64,000 nt of DNA from Prostheceraeus crozeri (taxonomy: Eukaryota > Platyhelminthes > Polycladida > Euryleptidae), in NCBI GenBank assembly GCA_907163375.1, contig CAJQUW010011509.1:124001-188000 (forward strand). The letters are read 5' to 3'. The notes beneath the pieces are model-generated. The model was not told the origin of the DNA. It saw only the letters and a list, made by a program, of their open reading frames with translations, and did no database searches. A program made the position numbers and the translations under genes. Numbering within the stretch: the stretch's first letter is position 1; the number at the start of each line of letters is the position of its first letter. Below, in pieces: positions 1 through 11,346 of this stretch.

Positions 1-522
1 AGACACAGACAATTTGAGCATTCGAGGCCTGCCGTGAATAATTTTCCCCATTCTTCTGAACCCCGACAGACCAGCGTCATAAACTCTCAAATGCTCCAAA
101 ACCTTCCGTACTTTGATCTTATCATGCTCAACGCGATCCTCTATTGACCCATCTGACTTTTCAGGGATGCCTCGAATTATTAAATTATTCATTCGCATCA
201 CACGATCATCCATTTCTTCATAGAATCTATCCGTACATGCTCCTGAAAATAGAGCCTCTTTCATCTCATCAATTTCCTTCTGCTGCATCTCTTGTCGATT
301 CCCAATAAAGTCTACTCTTTTGCTCAAATCCTCAAACGAAGTCAACAACCGTGATACCTTCGAGTTCAAATCGTCAATCCTAGTCGTAAAGCTAGCGATG
401 ATATCAAGCTTCATCTCATTGAGCATATCTTTAAAAACATCAACATTGTTATCACAACCAGCATTTGCACGATTAGTACGACCACACTTCCGGGTTGGAC
501 GTTCATCTTGAACCGAAGACAT
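1..522 (-). CDS. Non-LTR retrotransposon ORF1-like protein, C-terminus beyond window
   Basis: An open frame starts at ATG 522 and stays open to the left edge (174 codons); the upstream in-frame stop is at 592-594. Residues 1-30 are basic and polar. Residues ~35-105 are rich in heptad-spaced Leu/Ile/Val among charged residues, as in a coiled coil. From residue ~107 comes RMNNLIIRGIPEKSDG and then FRRMGKIIHGRPRMLKL. That pair of motifs is typical of the RRM-like domain of LINE ORF1 RNA-binding proteins, which form RNPs with the element's own RNA. The RT-encoding ORF2 would lie left of the window. No frameshift is seen in the visible part. The exact LINE clade cannot be named from this piece. 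Confidence 0.75.
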   Translation of the reverse strand, partial: MSSVQDERPTRKCGRTNRANAGCDNNVDVFKDMLNEMKLDIIASFTTRIDDLNSKVSRLLTSFEDLSKRVDFIGNRQEMQQKEIDEMKEALFSGACTDRFYEEMDDRVMRMNNLIIRGIPEKSDGSIEDRVEHDKIKVRKVLEHLRVYDAGLSGFRRMGKIIHGRPRMLKLSVS

Positions 523-2916
523 GATGCTGAGATAAGATGCAGTTCCAAAGGAAGCAAAACTATACCGTTGACGGATTCGAACCGAGGAAACTTAGTGCGC
601 CAATCCAGAACACAAGCCACTGTACCACACAACCACGTCAGTCAAGCAACTCAGTAGATGATATTGTACAAAGAATCAGAAAAACGCCTGCATGACGTGC
701 CCGATCACGTGAAATTAGCTGAAGCCGACAACAGAACACGGAATGTGAGAAGCAATCACGACGAGGCTGCAGCAAAGATAAATATTCCAAATTTCGAATC
801 ACAGAAGCACCGCCGATAAATAAATCCACCACTGAATTACAGATCACAGCACAGCGAAGGGAATGATGCCAAAATCGTCGAAAAACGGATTAGTGACACC
901 TGAGAAATTCACAGAAACTCATAGAAGAACTGCGACACCAGACGATCACGATGTCAACTTTGTTAAGTGAAAAATTCAGCATTTTCAAGAGTGGTGGCCG
1001 GAACATGATAGAATACTAGAGTAATGTTATGCCGTTGTAAGATATCTATAGTTTAGCACTTCGGCTGAACCCGATAGAGCATTTCCAAGCCCATAACTTC
1101 TCAGCCATTGTTGCAGGCAGTGAACATAAATCCTCCAAAATTAACGCAGTGGTCCCACCATCCCAATGCCATCAACTGCCTACAGAAAAACATTTTGAAG
1201 TAGGTTATCCATTCTCCTTTTGAAATAAACTTTCAAATCCACCTTCATTCAAAATAAAAATAATTCTTGCTAAGTAATAAAAATCAACTATAAGTATAAC
1301 AATAGCAACTCTTTTGAAGTAGTTGACTCGTGCTTTTTGGTGTCGCTGATCATGAGTATCTGTTATATAAATAAATGCTGCTTTGTTTTAATTATATTTG
1401 CACACAGCATGCTTGAATTTATTGCATGACAAATCTCACTCAAATGAAAGATAATATTTTAATTATTTCGGTACTCAAAAACGTTATCTATATCCAAATG
1501 CTCGAAATCCTTTCAATCCGACTTCAGATTTAATTAAAACCTTTATCAATCATTTCCTCTGTTGTAACAACTTTAGACAACTAATAAGCAGTGTATTTCT
1601 CTTTATCATTCAGCACCTTAGAATATTGCATCAATAGGATATTTTGATCGAACAACACACTATGCATTTATTACAAGTGTCCCACTTACAGTTCATTACT
1701 TATGTGATGTTGTATCCCATTTTTTCTTCATTTTCGCAAGCAGAAGCAATTATCATCCTCAATGGTGACATCAAGACGGCAGCATATACAAAAGTGTCAT
1801 CAGTAATATGTCAAGGGGCTTACGGTGCGGTCAAATATTGAATGTGCACGAAATTGCGTGATCAATAATTGTGCCAGATTCGTGTTGAAACATGGAGTTG
1901 ATTTGCAATACATTTTATCTCTCAAAGCATCGAAATCGGACACGGAAAGTATGTGCGTCCAGTATGAATCCAACACCCGGCCAACAATTGACACATCGTC
2001 CATTATCGGTATCTGATGCCCGATATTGCACAAAAATGAAAGATTTTTCTACAACTGCATTTTTTGCATTTATTGTAATACCATTGCAACGTTTACTGCA
2101 AATTTCATCAAATATGATTATGCAGGATCATCACAAAACTAGTGTTTTAAATTTTTTTGCTGCACTTGTCATGCACTTGTCAGATGTAATCTGGAGGCAT
2201 AATTGCTACTCACATGAATACGAGCAAATGAAGATAATTGAAATATCAAAAATTCATCGGCATTGATCCACAGGGAATGAATAAGAAAATCGAAACGCCA
2301 GCTTAATATAAGAGCATTTTCTTTTCATTTTGCATGAGTAAAAATTGCACGTGATATAGGCCCTAATGATGACATCAATTTATTAATTTGGTGATCGTGA
2401 TCATGCATTTAACTTCATTGATTCAGAAACCCAATGCCATTAGTATAACGAAAAAGATTCTTTTTATTTATAGGTCGTGATTAACGCCCGTTAGATGCAG
2501 TATAGGATAGAAGCTTTGGATGCATTGAATAGATAATAATGATGACAGAAGCGCACTGACTACATCATTGTTCTGAAACAATGAGTGGAAGCAATACACT
2601 TCAGTCAATACATCTCTGTACACGCAATGTTAGACAATCAAGACGTTTCTGGCGTCGCGTTTTATGAATACCAGCGTCAATTACTTCCTCATTTCCATTG
2701 CATTTGATAATCAGGCTGAAACTGAAATTTCAATTCACATGTAACGTAAAAGACTATATTTCAAGTGAAAAGAAGTAATTTTTGGTTTTTTAAGTAATCT
2801 GGCATTGAGCCATGAGGTAATTTGCCGCAACAGTGGTCGGACTGGTGGCAAACCGCTAATCACATGAGATTTTTTGCAAGTTGTTGTGCGAATTCTGGCT
2901 TTCTTTGCTCAGTGTC
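523..2916. other. AT-rich non-coding stretch
   Basis: I see no supported gene. Several short ORFs (for example 1892-2266 on the plus strand) lack recognisable motifs and overlap each other in different frames. Positions 2897-2912 form a pyrimidine-rich run ending in CAG just before the ATG at 2917, so a splice acceptor for the next gene is possible. Confidence 0.5.
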
Positions 2917-4089
2917 ATGACGACTGATCAAGTGACTGGAGTAGTCAGAGATTCTCAGCCCAATGTCTTCTTCGATCTCCTTCCTCCGACTCTGAAGAAC
3001 CCGAGCTTCGTTGTTCGATTTGATTTGGAAATTCCACGACCTCGGTTCGTCATCGCACATCGCACAATCATCTCCAGTTATTCTCAGTTGACATTAGATG
3101 ACAGACGAGAATTATTGCGTGCCGCAATGGATTTCTCTAAGAAAATGGATCTCCATGCATGCTCTTTATCTGTCCCAATGGGCACAATGTGTCCAAACTC
3201 CGGCGATAAGCGATTCTTCGCATTCCTCAATGTTCCCAGTCATCAATCATTCCTAGAAATTTATAGAAGTCTCGAAAAAGAGATTCCGAGATGGGACGAC
3301 CCGAGTTGGCGAACTCCGAATTGGCCGCAAGTTCAGCATTTAAATGAGACAGTAAGTGAATCTTATCAACGAGGCATTCAACAGTTTTGTGCAACTGGAG
3401 TTACGTCACCAGAAGTTTCATTGGCACCCTCAGGAGTGCAAATCCCGAAAGTGAGTCGCAGAGGTTCCTCTATCAACACAGGCTTTGTTATTGGATATGA
3501 ATGTTCCATCACAGATGAACTTCAACTGCATCTGCATAGCCATCTACCTCTCGTTGGTCTGTCCTACATCGGTGATAATGAAGAAATGCGAGTAGAAAGT
3601 CGTTGGGAGTTATTGGATGGAATGCACGATCTTTTGTTGGACTATGTGAATCTAAGTCATCGTGGTTGCTATATGAGTGTTTCTCTATCTGACTCATTTA
3701 TTTTCAACCATCTTCCTAACATCATAGGTATGATAAGATTCACTGACGCGATTCCTATTAGTCTGCTTGCTCTTGTTAGATCACAGCACAATCGTGCACT
3801 GAGTACCCCTAGTCTAGCTATAGCTAGACAGGAGGATGTTGGACTATTGAAACCTGTCGAATCACTGACTCGATTGGTTGTCTCTGCTGAAGATTTAAGA
3901 GATGCTTGCGACAAGGATAATAGTATAGACCATTCAAAGCTTCATTCAAGCACCACAGACTTGTCCAGACCTCCAGGATCAACTCGTAAGCAAAGAAACA
4001 GCAAGTCAGCGTCAAAGATAGCTAATTCAAAGGATGGTGAAAAAAAGCGGAAGAGAAAATGGTCATCTTGTCAGGGTGGTGTGATGTGA
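2917..4089 (+). CDS. Uncharacterised 390-aa protein, only candidate host gene
   Basis: The frame is open upstream to 2881, but the first ATG is 2917; stop TGA at 4087-4089. I do not recognise the family. Residues ~35-95 (VVRFDLEIPRPRFVIAHRTI, then LTLDDRRELLRAAMDF) have the rhythm of a HIT-like fold: a strand, then an invariant-style 'H...sl.eLt.de...LL' helix. Residues ~205-225 contain LQLHLHSHLPL, which resembles the HxHxH triad of HIT hydrolases, but it is displaced from that helix, so catalysis is doubtful. The C-terminal ~50 residues are Ser/Lys-rich and end in KKRKRKW, a plausible nuclear localisation signal. The ORF is GC-richer than its surroundings and has no internal stop, which argues for real selection. 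It could be one exon of a longer gene (pyrimidine tract and CAG at 2912) or a retrocopy; no transposon motif is visible. Confidence 0.6.
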   Translation: MTTDQVTGVVRDSQPNVFFDLLPPTLKNPSFVVRFDLEIPRPRFVIAHRTIISSYSQLTLDDRRELLRAAMDFSKKMDLHACSLSVPMGTMCPNSGDKRFFAFLNVPSHQSFLEIYRSLEKEIPRWDDPSWRTPNWPQVQHLNETVSESYQRGIQQFCATGVTSPEVSLAPSGVQIPKVSRRGSSINTGFVIGYECSITDELQLHLHSHLPLVGLSYIGDNEEMRVESRWELLDGMHDLLLDYVNLSHRGCYMSVSLSDSFIFNHLPNIIGMIRFTDAIPISLLALVRSQHNRALSTPSLAIARQEDVGLLKPVESLTRLVVSAEDLRDACDKDNSIDHSKLHSSTTDLSRPPGSTRKQRNSKSASKIANSKDGEKKRKRKWSSCQGGVM

Positions 4090-5649
4090 TGGAATTTGTG
4101 ACAATGAAAGATTTCAATTACCTTGGTTAGATGCAATTACTACGGAGCATTTTGTTTGTATCATAATTTGTCAAATGTTTATAAATTGAAGTATACGTCG
4201 TACAAAAAAAATCATTGAGCTTTGAGTCGCCACCTCTTCGTAGGTCTACACAAGCATGTTTATTAAGTGACAAATGCATGCAACATAAAAGAATAATCCC
4301 CTTGTGACGCATCGCCATCGCCTGGTTTTGGTGTTTACGGGGCTAATTTCAGGGGGAACCGGTCAAACTACTAATTCTTGATTCTATATGAAATATACCC
4401 AAATTTACCGATTCAGTCGTTTCTCGGCTGATTCATATGAATATTCCACATCATGACGATTAGATGCACATCCGTATTAATAAAAAGAGACTTTCCTTAG
4501 CCCAATATACGTACGTACACTGCGAAAACACGAAATGATCCAAACGTCTTGTATTCTGGTTGAATGTGCACCGTAGGCCTATGTAAAACAGAAAAAATAA
4601 ATGCTCATGATGATGAGATTAATCTCTCAAAAATGGAAACAAATTGTGATAATGATATGAATTACCTACTAGACATGGATACGACACGATTGTATTCAAC
4701 ACATCTTATTCAATTTGCAAAGACAGTTAGATATTCTAAAAACATGTATCAATGTTAGCTGCATATTATTTCCCTGAATGATATAAATTGAACAGTTCAT
4801 AATTGAATCTACTTCCATAATTTGTAATTTAAATGCAGGTTAAATGTTAATTAAGATTATGTTTATCTGGATAAAGCCAAGAAAAAGATATCACAAAACA
4901 AAACAGAGCAACACTAATTAAATTAATTGCAGTCGGCATAGAAAATCTCTTCAAGAATACATCAAAATCGATGTTCTTTGTAAATTTACGCAAAAAAGCG
5001 ACAAAGACAAAATTGTATTTTCGCTGATGGTTCACGGAACCAATAAGGGGCCAAAACACATTTCAATGAAGACAATGATGCTTCACAAGCTGATTGGATA
5101 GGGAAAACTGCATACATCACCTATTGAAGTCTTGGAGTTAGAATTTTCAATTATGAATTTTTTGGCAACGTCTAATTCATTTATAAGCACTGCATTAAAG
5201 TTCAGACCATCTAAATCCACAAGATCTTGAAGTTTTTCAAGTTCGAAAAAATCAATGCTTTGACATCGAAACAATCATTGCACAATTGCGCTCACTGAAT
5301 TGTGTCTTCAACTCTCCAATACACGAGTCAAGTGTCTCAATAAACCCCGATGATCATGGATATTGGTCAGATGTTCAGAAGTTTGGCCAACAGTAGAAAG
5401 GATAATTTCGTCATTAAATCGTGCAGTCAGCTTGTGGCTACGCTTTTCTCGTAGTTTTACTTGCTGATGTTTTTCAAGGTTTGACGAGATGGTCAAAAAT
5501 GTCTTTTCGATAGAATATCAGAATATCAGAACGTTTATTCTCAAATTGAAAACACGTTTCTGGGGTGATAACACTTGATATCACTCTTCATATCCTTGAA
5601 GCATTTTGTTTGTTAGTAATTATTTGTATTCCGGTAATAACATCGCATG
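4090..5649. other. Intergenic, nothing recognised
   Basis: AT-rich sequence with short ORFs only (4847-5059, 5083-5274 and 5308-5496, all minus). These three follow one another on the same strand and might be a decayed transposase, but I could not find a diagnostic motif. Confidence 0.4.
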
Positions 5650-6647
5650 TACACTGTAAATCGCTGGATACGAAAATTACATACAAACACATACCAAGTT
5701 TACATACAATTTGAAACCAACATTTGATACGAGATTCTGGTATATATAAAGAAATCTGGAATGTTTTTCATACGAATGGCCATTTACTTTCGTATGTGAT
5801 TGGTATGTAAACGATACGAACTATGCTAACTTTGATTGGCTGTTTTACGTTGAAATACGAATTCTTGGTATGTTTTGTTTACGAGACCCGATGCAAATTG
5901 GTATGTGTTTCGTATGTCTTTTGTATGAATAGCTTTATGTCATATGGCAAAAAATATATTATACTACATACTACTTACAAATAACTTTTTTCCAGTAATA
6001 CCAGCCGTGAATATTTCTTTGTGAAAGTGTGGTATTCAACTAGATTAGATTTGTTGTGGAATTAAAGCCGCATGTCATCTTTGCAACTTGTCTTATAGCA
6101 TTCACAAGACTCATAATCAGCTCATTTCCTTGAACTACATTGATAAACATCATTTCAATAAAACGATAACTTTTCAGCAACCATGTTGACTTATATATCT
6201 CAAACATAACTATTTTTGCGTTCATGAATTATAATGTGTCTTTATTTTTGATTGATAATATGCTTAGTTCCAAAATTATATAATGCATAATTGTTGATGG
6301 TCAAATACTTATTGATTATTTATGAAATGCCTCGGACTTACATGTATTAAAATCGAATTCAGTATTGTTAGTTTGACTATAAAATGTCATTATCTCACTA
6401 CTTACAAAGCAGTAGTAGCATTAGTGTGATCTTTATTGACAAAAAGCCTTAAATCAACATACTTTGGACATGATTGATGCTTTCTTTTAACATTGTGCTG
6501 GTATGGCTTTAGTATGTAAAGCATACCACACTTGAAATAACATGCGAAAAGCATACAAATATATACCAAGATCATACAGAAATATACCAAAAAATATTTT
6601 GGTATGCATCCTTCGTATGTGATTGGTATTGAGCGATTTACAGTGTA
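5650..6647. mobile_element. Non-autonomous TA-flanked DNA transposon, copy 1
   Basis: The stretch begins TACACTGTAAATCGCT and ends with its exact reverse complement AGCGATTTACAGTGTA at 6632-6647. A second copy with the same ends lies at 12215-13228 in the opposite orientation. TA at both ends fits the TA target duplication of Tc1/mariner-like elements, with inverted repeats starting CACTGTAAATCGCT. There is no transposase ORF. Both ends are packed with CATACC/GGTATG and CGTATG words on both strands, roughly every 15-30 nt in the outer 200 bp, which may be transposase binding sites or hairpin-forming repeats. Confidence 0.8.
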
Positions 6648-7707
6648 CGATCCTGGAGCAGCTTGTCAGCCGGACCTAGTTCCAGAAGGATGTGGTTTAC
6701 TATGTAAGCGATAAACATGAACTTTCTTTCGCGGATTTGCTTTGAGAAGTCCATCTGCATCGATATAGATGCCAGCGTTACGGCACTCTCTACAAGATTG
6801 GAAAAGGTCAAGTGCCTCTATGGTTCTCTATGATTCTTGATGTGGAATGTAAGTGACCAGTCCATCTTTGCTCCAAGAGAAGTTTTGAACCTTTATTTAG
6901 CAATCTTAGCGTAGGATGACGAACAAAATTGCATGGTTCATTAATAATTCCAAAAAGCGCTCAACGTCCGGATTTTCCATTTTTAAATGAAGTTGATGGC
7001 TGAAATAGTGGGCTCAGGGAACTCTACTGCCAGAATTTGGTAATAAGTCTATGCCTGTAAAATTATCATCGCTTTCCAAAGAAGGTATACTTTCAACGAA
7101 GTTTAAGGACATTTTCTCTCAATCGTTGCTCACATTTGAAATTATTGTGCTTTCAACTTGTGAGTCTGATCTGGCTCGTTTCGGAGTACAAAATGACAAG
7201 ACAGTGGTTTGAAGTTTCATCAAATCGCTGGGGAAACCCGGTTGCGGACGATATGACCGATTAATGACGACACACGGTAGGTTTTTACTAAATATTCATC
7301 GTGTGTAATTGAATGCATTCCCTATTTTCAATTCGTCTTAATTCAGTTGTTAAGAAGAAAAGCAAAGCACAAGAAACCCGACGATTCGTCCTGAGCACTT
7401 GTTCACAGTTTTGATAATATATGATTTCACATTCACCTGGCATACACATCCCTTCTGCACCTGTTGGCCTATGTTGTCAGCATAATGTTATGCTACCCAG
7501 ATCAACAAAACAATCAGAATTTTAGCTTTTTATTTTTTGCATTATTGCTTACTAACATACTTACATAGAACAAAATAACCATTATATTCTTAACACAGAG
7601 AAAATTCATTTTGTGAATAATGGAAAAAGTCAAATGCTTTGATGTTAAACTTTTAAATTTTTCTTTGCAATCAATTTCGATTAATATGCATTGACCATCA
7701 TCAGACA
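6648..7707. other. Intergenic, nothing recognised
   Basis: Mixed composition with no ORF longer than ~75 codons and no repeat partner found elsewhere in the window. It may continue whatever the ~1-kb element at 5650 interrupted. Confidence 0.4.
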
Positions 7708-7715
7708 GATTGATC

Positions 7716-7851
7716 CAGGGATCGCAATTAGCCATAGGAACAAACGGAAAATCGGGAAAAACCGAAGTTTAAATGCTAATTTGAAATATTTACATGACTA
7801 ATTTCGTAAAAAAACGGAAAAGACGGAAAAAACAGAAATTTGCGATCCCTG
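7716..7851. mobile_element. 136-bp hAT-type MITE with 8-bp target duplication
   Basis: The ends are CAGGGATCGCAA and TTGCGATCCCTG, perfect 12-bp terminal inverted repeats. The 8 bp to the left (7708-7715, GATTGATC) and to the right (7852-7859, GACTGATC) match at 7 of 8 positions, the size of duplication made by hAT transposases. The interior is A-rich and non-coding. Confidence 0.75.
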
Positions 7852-7859
7852 GACTGATC

Positions 7860-8575
7860 ACAAGTCAAAATTAACATTGACTGGTACAATAGCTTTCAGA
7901 AAGTATAGAAATCTAGTATAGAGATATCTAATATGCAGCAATCATATAAAAGAGAAATGGAAATGTAAAAGAATGTGACAGGTAGTATTGGGCTACTTTT
8001 TACTAATAGCGATGAATGGAAAATTAACCTAACTTAGATGTAAAAGATATACATGTAATAATACAAAGTTAGCTATAGTAAACATCATAAGAAAGAAAAG
8101 TAGCAATGTAGGTGTATTATGAGTAGGTGTATCAGGAAAGTAACAGCATGAAATAACAGTTAGATGACACATTCAATGAAAACGGAATCTCTAAAGCTTT
8201 CAAGTTCGATCTTAATACTAATTCTCGGATTCAATTTGTATGCTATCATTGCTTCTCGCAAACGTAAGTTAGCCTCATCGATATCTCTTGTTAAAATTGT
8301 CGTGGAAAAACACAGAATTTTGTTATTCTTAAGATGTCTTTTCACTGTTGATTTTTAATTTGTTGTATGTTCTTTGCAACGGATATGATGGTGCCTCACA
8401 AACGACGTTTCGTCACACCGACTTATTTTTTTAGAATTTTCTAACAAAGACATGCGATTACTTGCACAAACTAACAATATATTACTGAGTTTCATCAGCT
8501 TCCTACACTGGTGTCTATATGAATTTGAAAGCCATTAATTGAATATTCATCCAAAAACGAACTCAAATACATCTG
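7860..8575. other. Intergenic, possible trace of a PLE endonuclease tail
   Basis: The only hint of coding is 8160-8345 on the minus strand: ANLRLREAMIAYKLNPRI resembles the 'R..EA..I....P.lN' end of GIY-YIG domains in PLEs. It is too short and isolated to call. Confidence 0.25.
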
Positions 8576-10320
8576 GGGCCTGTTTCATAAAATATATCAC
8601 TGCTTTATATCAGCATTTTTATCAGTGTGAAAAATTTTTTGCGTTTCTTAAAATAAATATAAAGCAGTGATTTAAATCAGTGATTTAAAGCAGTCGAAAT
8701 TGACAGCGTTTCACAAAACCAAATATTAAGCAGTGATTTATATCAGTCCCACACTGCTTAAAATCAGTATTTTAAGCAGTCTGGAAAAGAATTGCGTTTC
8801 ACAAAGAAGTATCAGTAGCGCGCGAAAATTGAAAATATGGAAATTCACTGATAGAAATGTGAAAATTTCTATCAACCTCTTGAGGTTGATAAATCCGTGA
8901 ATGATCATCGAGAAAGTTATAGAAACTTAAAATATCGGAGAAATGATTGCAAATACAACTTAAAAATGGGAAAACGGCTTTTGATTTTCAATTTTACTGT
9001 CAGTAGCAAACTATTTCTCAGAATGGCAAATTTGGATACTGTTTATTGAAAAATTCTTCCTTTGAAAAGTGGCAATGCTGTGACGATAGAACGTCCGGTA
9101 ACAGCAAAATTATAAAGGGTTGCTTTGAGGGCTTCGATTTCTTTCGTGTAATGAGGTACGGCATGTCATGAAATCATTTCAATATTAAAAGACGTTGAGG
9201 TATTGACTTTTACATACATCGATGACAGCTAGAAAAAAAGATTCTCAAATATTCCACCATTTGCCTCAGATTGACTTCTCTAATTATTATTTCTATTACT
9301 GTCAAACATAGAGTAGGTATATTAGGTAGAGTGGAAACTCCGCATTTATCAAATCCCCAATGTGTATACACTTTCGATTTTATTAAATGAACTCGAGGTG
9401 AATACAGTTGGAATTGTCTCCAAATGTGAGACATGCACATTTATGCAGTTTGAAGAAATTACCACGGAATTGACAGATTATGATACTATAAAGCAGATGG
9501 AAATGATATTATTTTAAAGATTGTCCGTGTCATGACAGCCTCGGAGCGGTAATGTTTGTTAAATTAGCAACTCGATGACCCCATTGCTTTCATGCTGAAC
9601 CACAAGAGAATCTTCTTAAGCGCGATCTTATCACAAGCAGCTGGTAGAGCAAAATAACAGAATCAAAGACAATGATTTTCATTACCTTTGAAAGCTGTAA
9701 ATGGGTCACATCACTATTCAGATTCAAGAAATGAAACATGAATTTACTCAATCATAAATTCATGCCGATGAACATTGAATCAAAAATATGAAATTTCAGC
9801 CACGACAGCACAATAAAATCTCAACTTTTTATGAAGACTTCCATTATAATGCCGTTCATTACATTTTCTTGATCATCAGCACAATTTCCGCTTAGTTGCG
9901 ATGCTTGTTAGCGAATATTCATTCCTTTTGATATCCAACTTGCTTCATACTACTTACAACGGGGAGTCATGTCGGTAGTAATTAAATTGGCAAATATTGA
10001 GGTTTTTCAAAACTGCTCAAATAATGTTTTGGACCGCAGGAACGTAATCTCCAAAAAAAACTGAATCTTTTCATACAAAAATTTTCACTGTATACAGATA
10101 CTTTCTTAAGTCGACACTCTACCTACATATTTACTCTATGCTGTCAAAAATTATTTTATTTACGAAGAATTATCCACAATTGTTTTAATCACTCAATCAC
10201 ACTGATATATATCAGTGTTTTCATCAGTCCGAAATCTTTATGAAACGCTATATATATCACTGATTAATTTAGACTGCTTAATCTTCAGTCGGAAAATTAA
10301 TTTTTATGAAACGCAATTTA
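8576..10320. mobile_element. Probable DNA transposon with inverted arrays of ~65-bp subterminal repeats
   Basis: The left block starts GGGCCTGTTTCATAAA and repeats the word G(C)GTTTCAYAAA or close variants at 8582, 8641, 8706 and 8794. The right block carries the reverse complement TTTATGAAACGC at 10237 and 10303. Spacings are about 59, 65, 88 and 66 bp. Between the words are variants of ATCACTGCTTTA/TAAAGCAGTGAT. The ~1.4-kb interior has no ORF. I cannot see a clean right terminus or target duplication, so the outer limits are approximate. A PIF/Harbinger transposase fragment begins ~390 bp further right, which is suggestive but not proof of family. Confidence 0.55.
9290..9570 (+). repeat. 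Diverged dispersed repeat, copy A
   Basis: Shares an ordered series of blocks with 27510-27790, including AAATCCCCAATGT, GAACTCGAG, GAAGAAATTACCACG, AATTGAC and GGAGCGGT.ATGTTTGTT. By eye the two are well diverged, so this is an old family. The copy lies inside the interior of the 8576-10320 element, so the 27.5-kb copy may be a relic of the same element. Confidence 0.65.
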
Positions 10321-10708
10321 AACGAAAGAACAGAAGAGATTCAAAACATGTTTGAGCAATATAAGCATGGTTTTGCAATCGGACTCTGTACATGATTCAT
10401 AAAACCGTCAATATTTTTTGCGTGGTTTTGAAGCAAGTCTAATTTTTCAAACATCCAATGAGATGCCTTTAATGGTAAGTAGATATGATGCAAGGTGAAG
10501 GCATCAATGAACAGTTAATTCTAAAGTCTATCTATCTATGGATTGCTAGACTGGAAGATGAGAAGGCTTAAGCGAAATTTACATTAGGCCAGTGACTGGA
10601 GTCCATTGAAATTCTTCTTCATCATATTACATCGCGAGCGCATCAGTGGCCTGTTGCGTTTACATTACAACTTGTTACAAAGAAATGAAAATGTCATGAA
10701 TTTTGAAA
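10321..10708. other. Spacer, nothing recognised
   Basis: No ORF or repeat recognised between the subterminal repeat block and the transposase fragment. Confidence 0.4.
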
Positions 10709-11052
10709 ATGTCATCGAATGAAGTGGTCTTCGCAGCTGCTTGTGTAGTGGCTGAGTTGGCAAAATTAAAGAGATAGAGGAAGAAAACGTGTTGGATACG
10801 AAAGTGGATTTTTCGGACAAAAAAGGTGGGAGGAACGTATACTTTGCTGAAGGAGTTGGTTTTGGAGGACAAAACCAGACTTACTCCCAAGCAGCTTGAT
10901 TATCTCCTGGAAAGAGCAAAGCCCTATATTCAGAAAGAAACTACACATCTTCGACCTGCTTTATCAGCCAAGTTAAAATTGAAATCACGCTTCGATTCCT
11001 GGCAGCTGGCGACAGTTTTTCATCATATCTAATGTTCTTTATTGATTGAAAA
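10709..11052 (+). pseudogene. PIF/Harbinger transposase, N-terminal fragment
   Basis: The frame starts at ATG 10709 with MSSNEVVFAAACVVAELAK, hits an in-frame TAG at 10775-10777, and continues RKKTCWIRKWIFRTKKVG, GTYTLLKELVLED, LDYLLERAKPYIQKETTHLR. A frameshift near 10978 then leads to ITLRFLAAGDSFSSY in another frame. This order (tryptophan/arginine-rich 'W.R.W...R...G....L..EL', then 'F..LL..v.p.I.k..T..R', then 'iTLRfLAtGdSf.sl') is the conserved N-terminal region of Harbinger (DDE_Tnp_4) transposases. The DDE catalytic core is missing: the sequence after 11052 is AT-rich with no matching frame. At least one stop and one frameshift make it dead. Confidence 0.75.
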
Positions 11053-11338
11053 AAATATTGAAAAAAATACATACGAATTATACATAAACTTATAATGCAA
11101 ATTGCCTGTCGAGTATAACTTATTTACAAAATGACCTTAATATCCTGAAAGAAACAATAAAAGGCAAAATCAGTTAAACAAAACTGAAAGAAATTAAGAT
11201 TAATTAAATTAATTTTCATCATTGGAATATTTTTTGCTATTGAGTTAATATTCTTGAGTTAATACCCTCTATTTCTGGTTTTTGCCGGAAGCATCTGAAG
11301 CAATATGGCCAGTTCTCAATGAATTTGTTCAGGTTAGT
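11053..11338. other. Spacer, nothing recognised
   Basis: AT-rich and non-coding; ends at the hAT target duplication. Confidence 0.4.
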
Positions 11339-11346
11339 GAATAGAC

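Noticed and set aside
1892-2266. 124-codon ORF
   Set aside because: Overlaps two other ORFs in different frames, has no motif and no composition difference from its flanks.
8160-8345. GIY-YIG tail of a PLE on the minus strand
   Set aside because: Only one short loose motif, no YIG strand and no RT nearby; left as a hint in the spacer entry.
10826-11032. Small 68-codon gene starting at 10826
   Set aside because: It is the middle of a Harbinger transposase frame that begins at 10709 and has an upstream stop.
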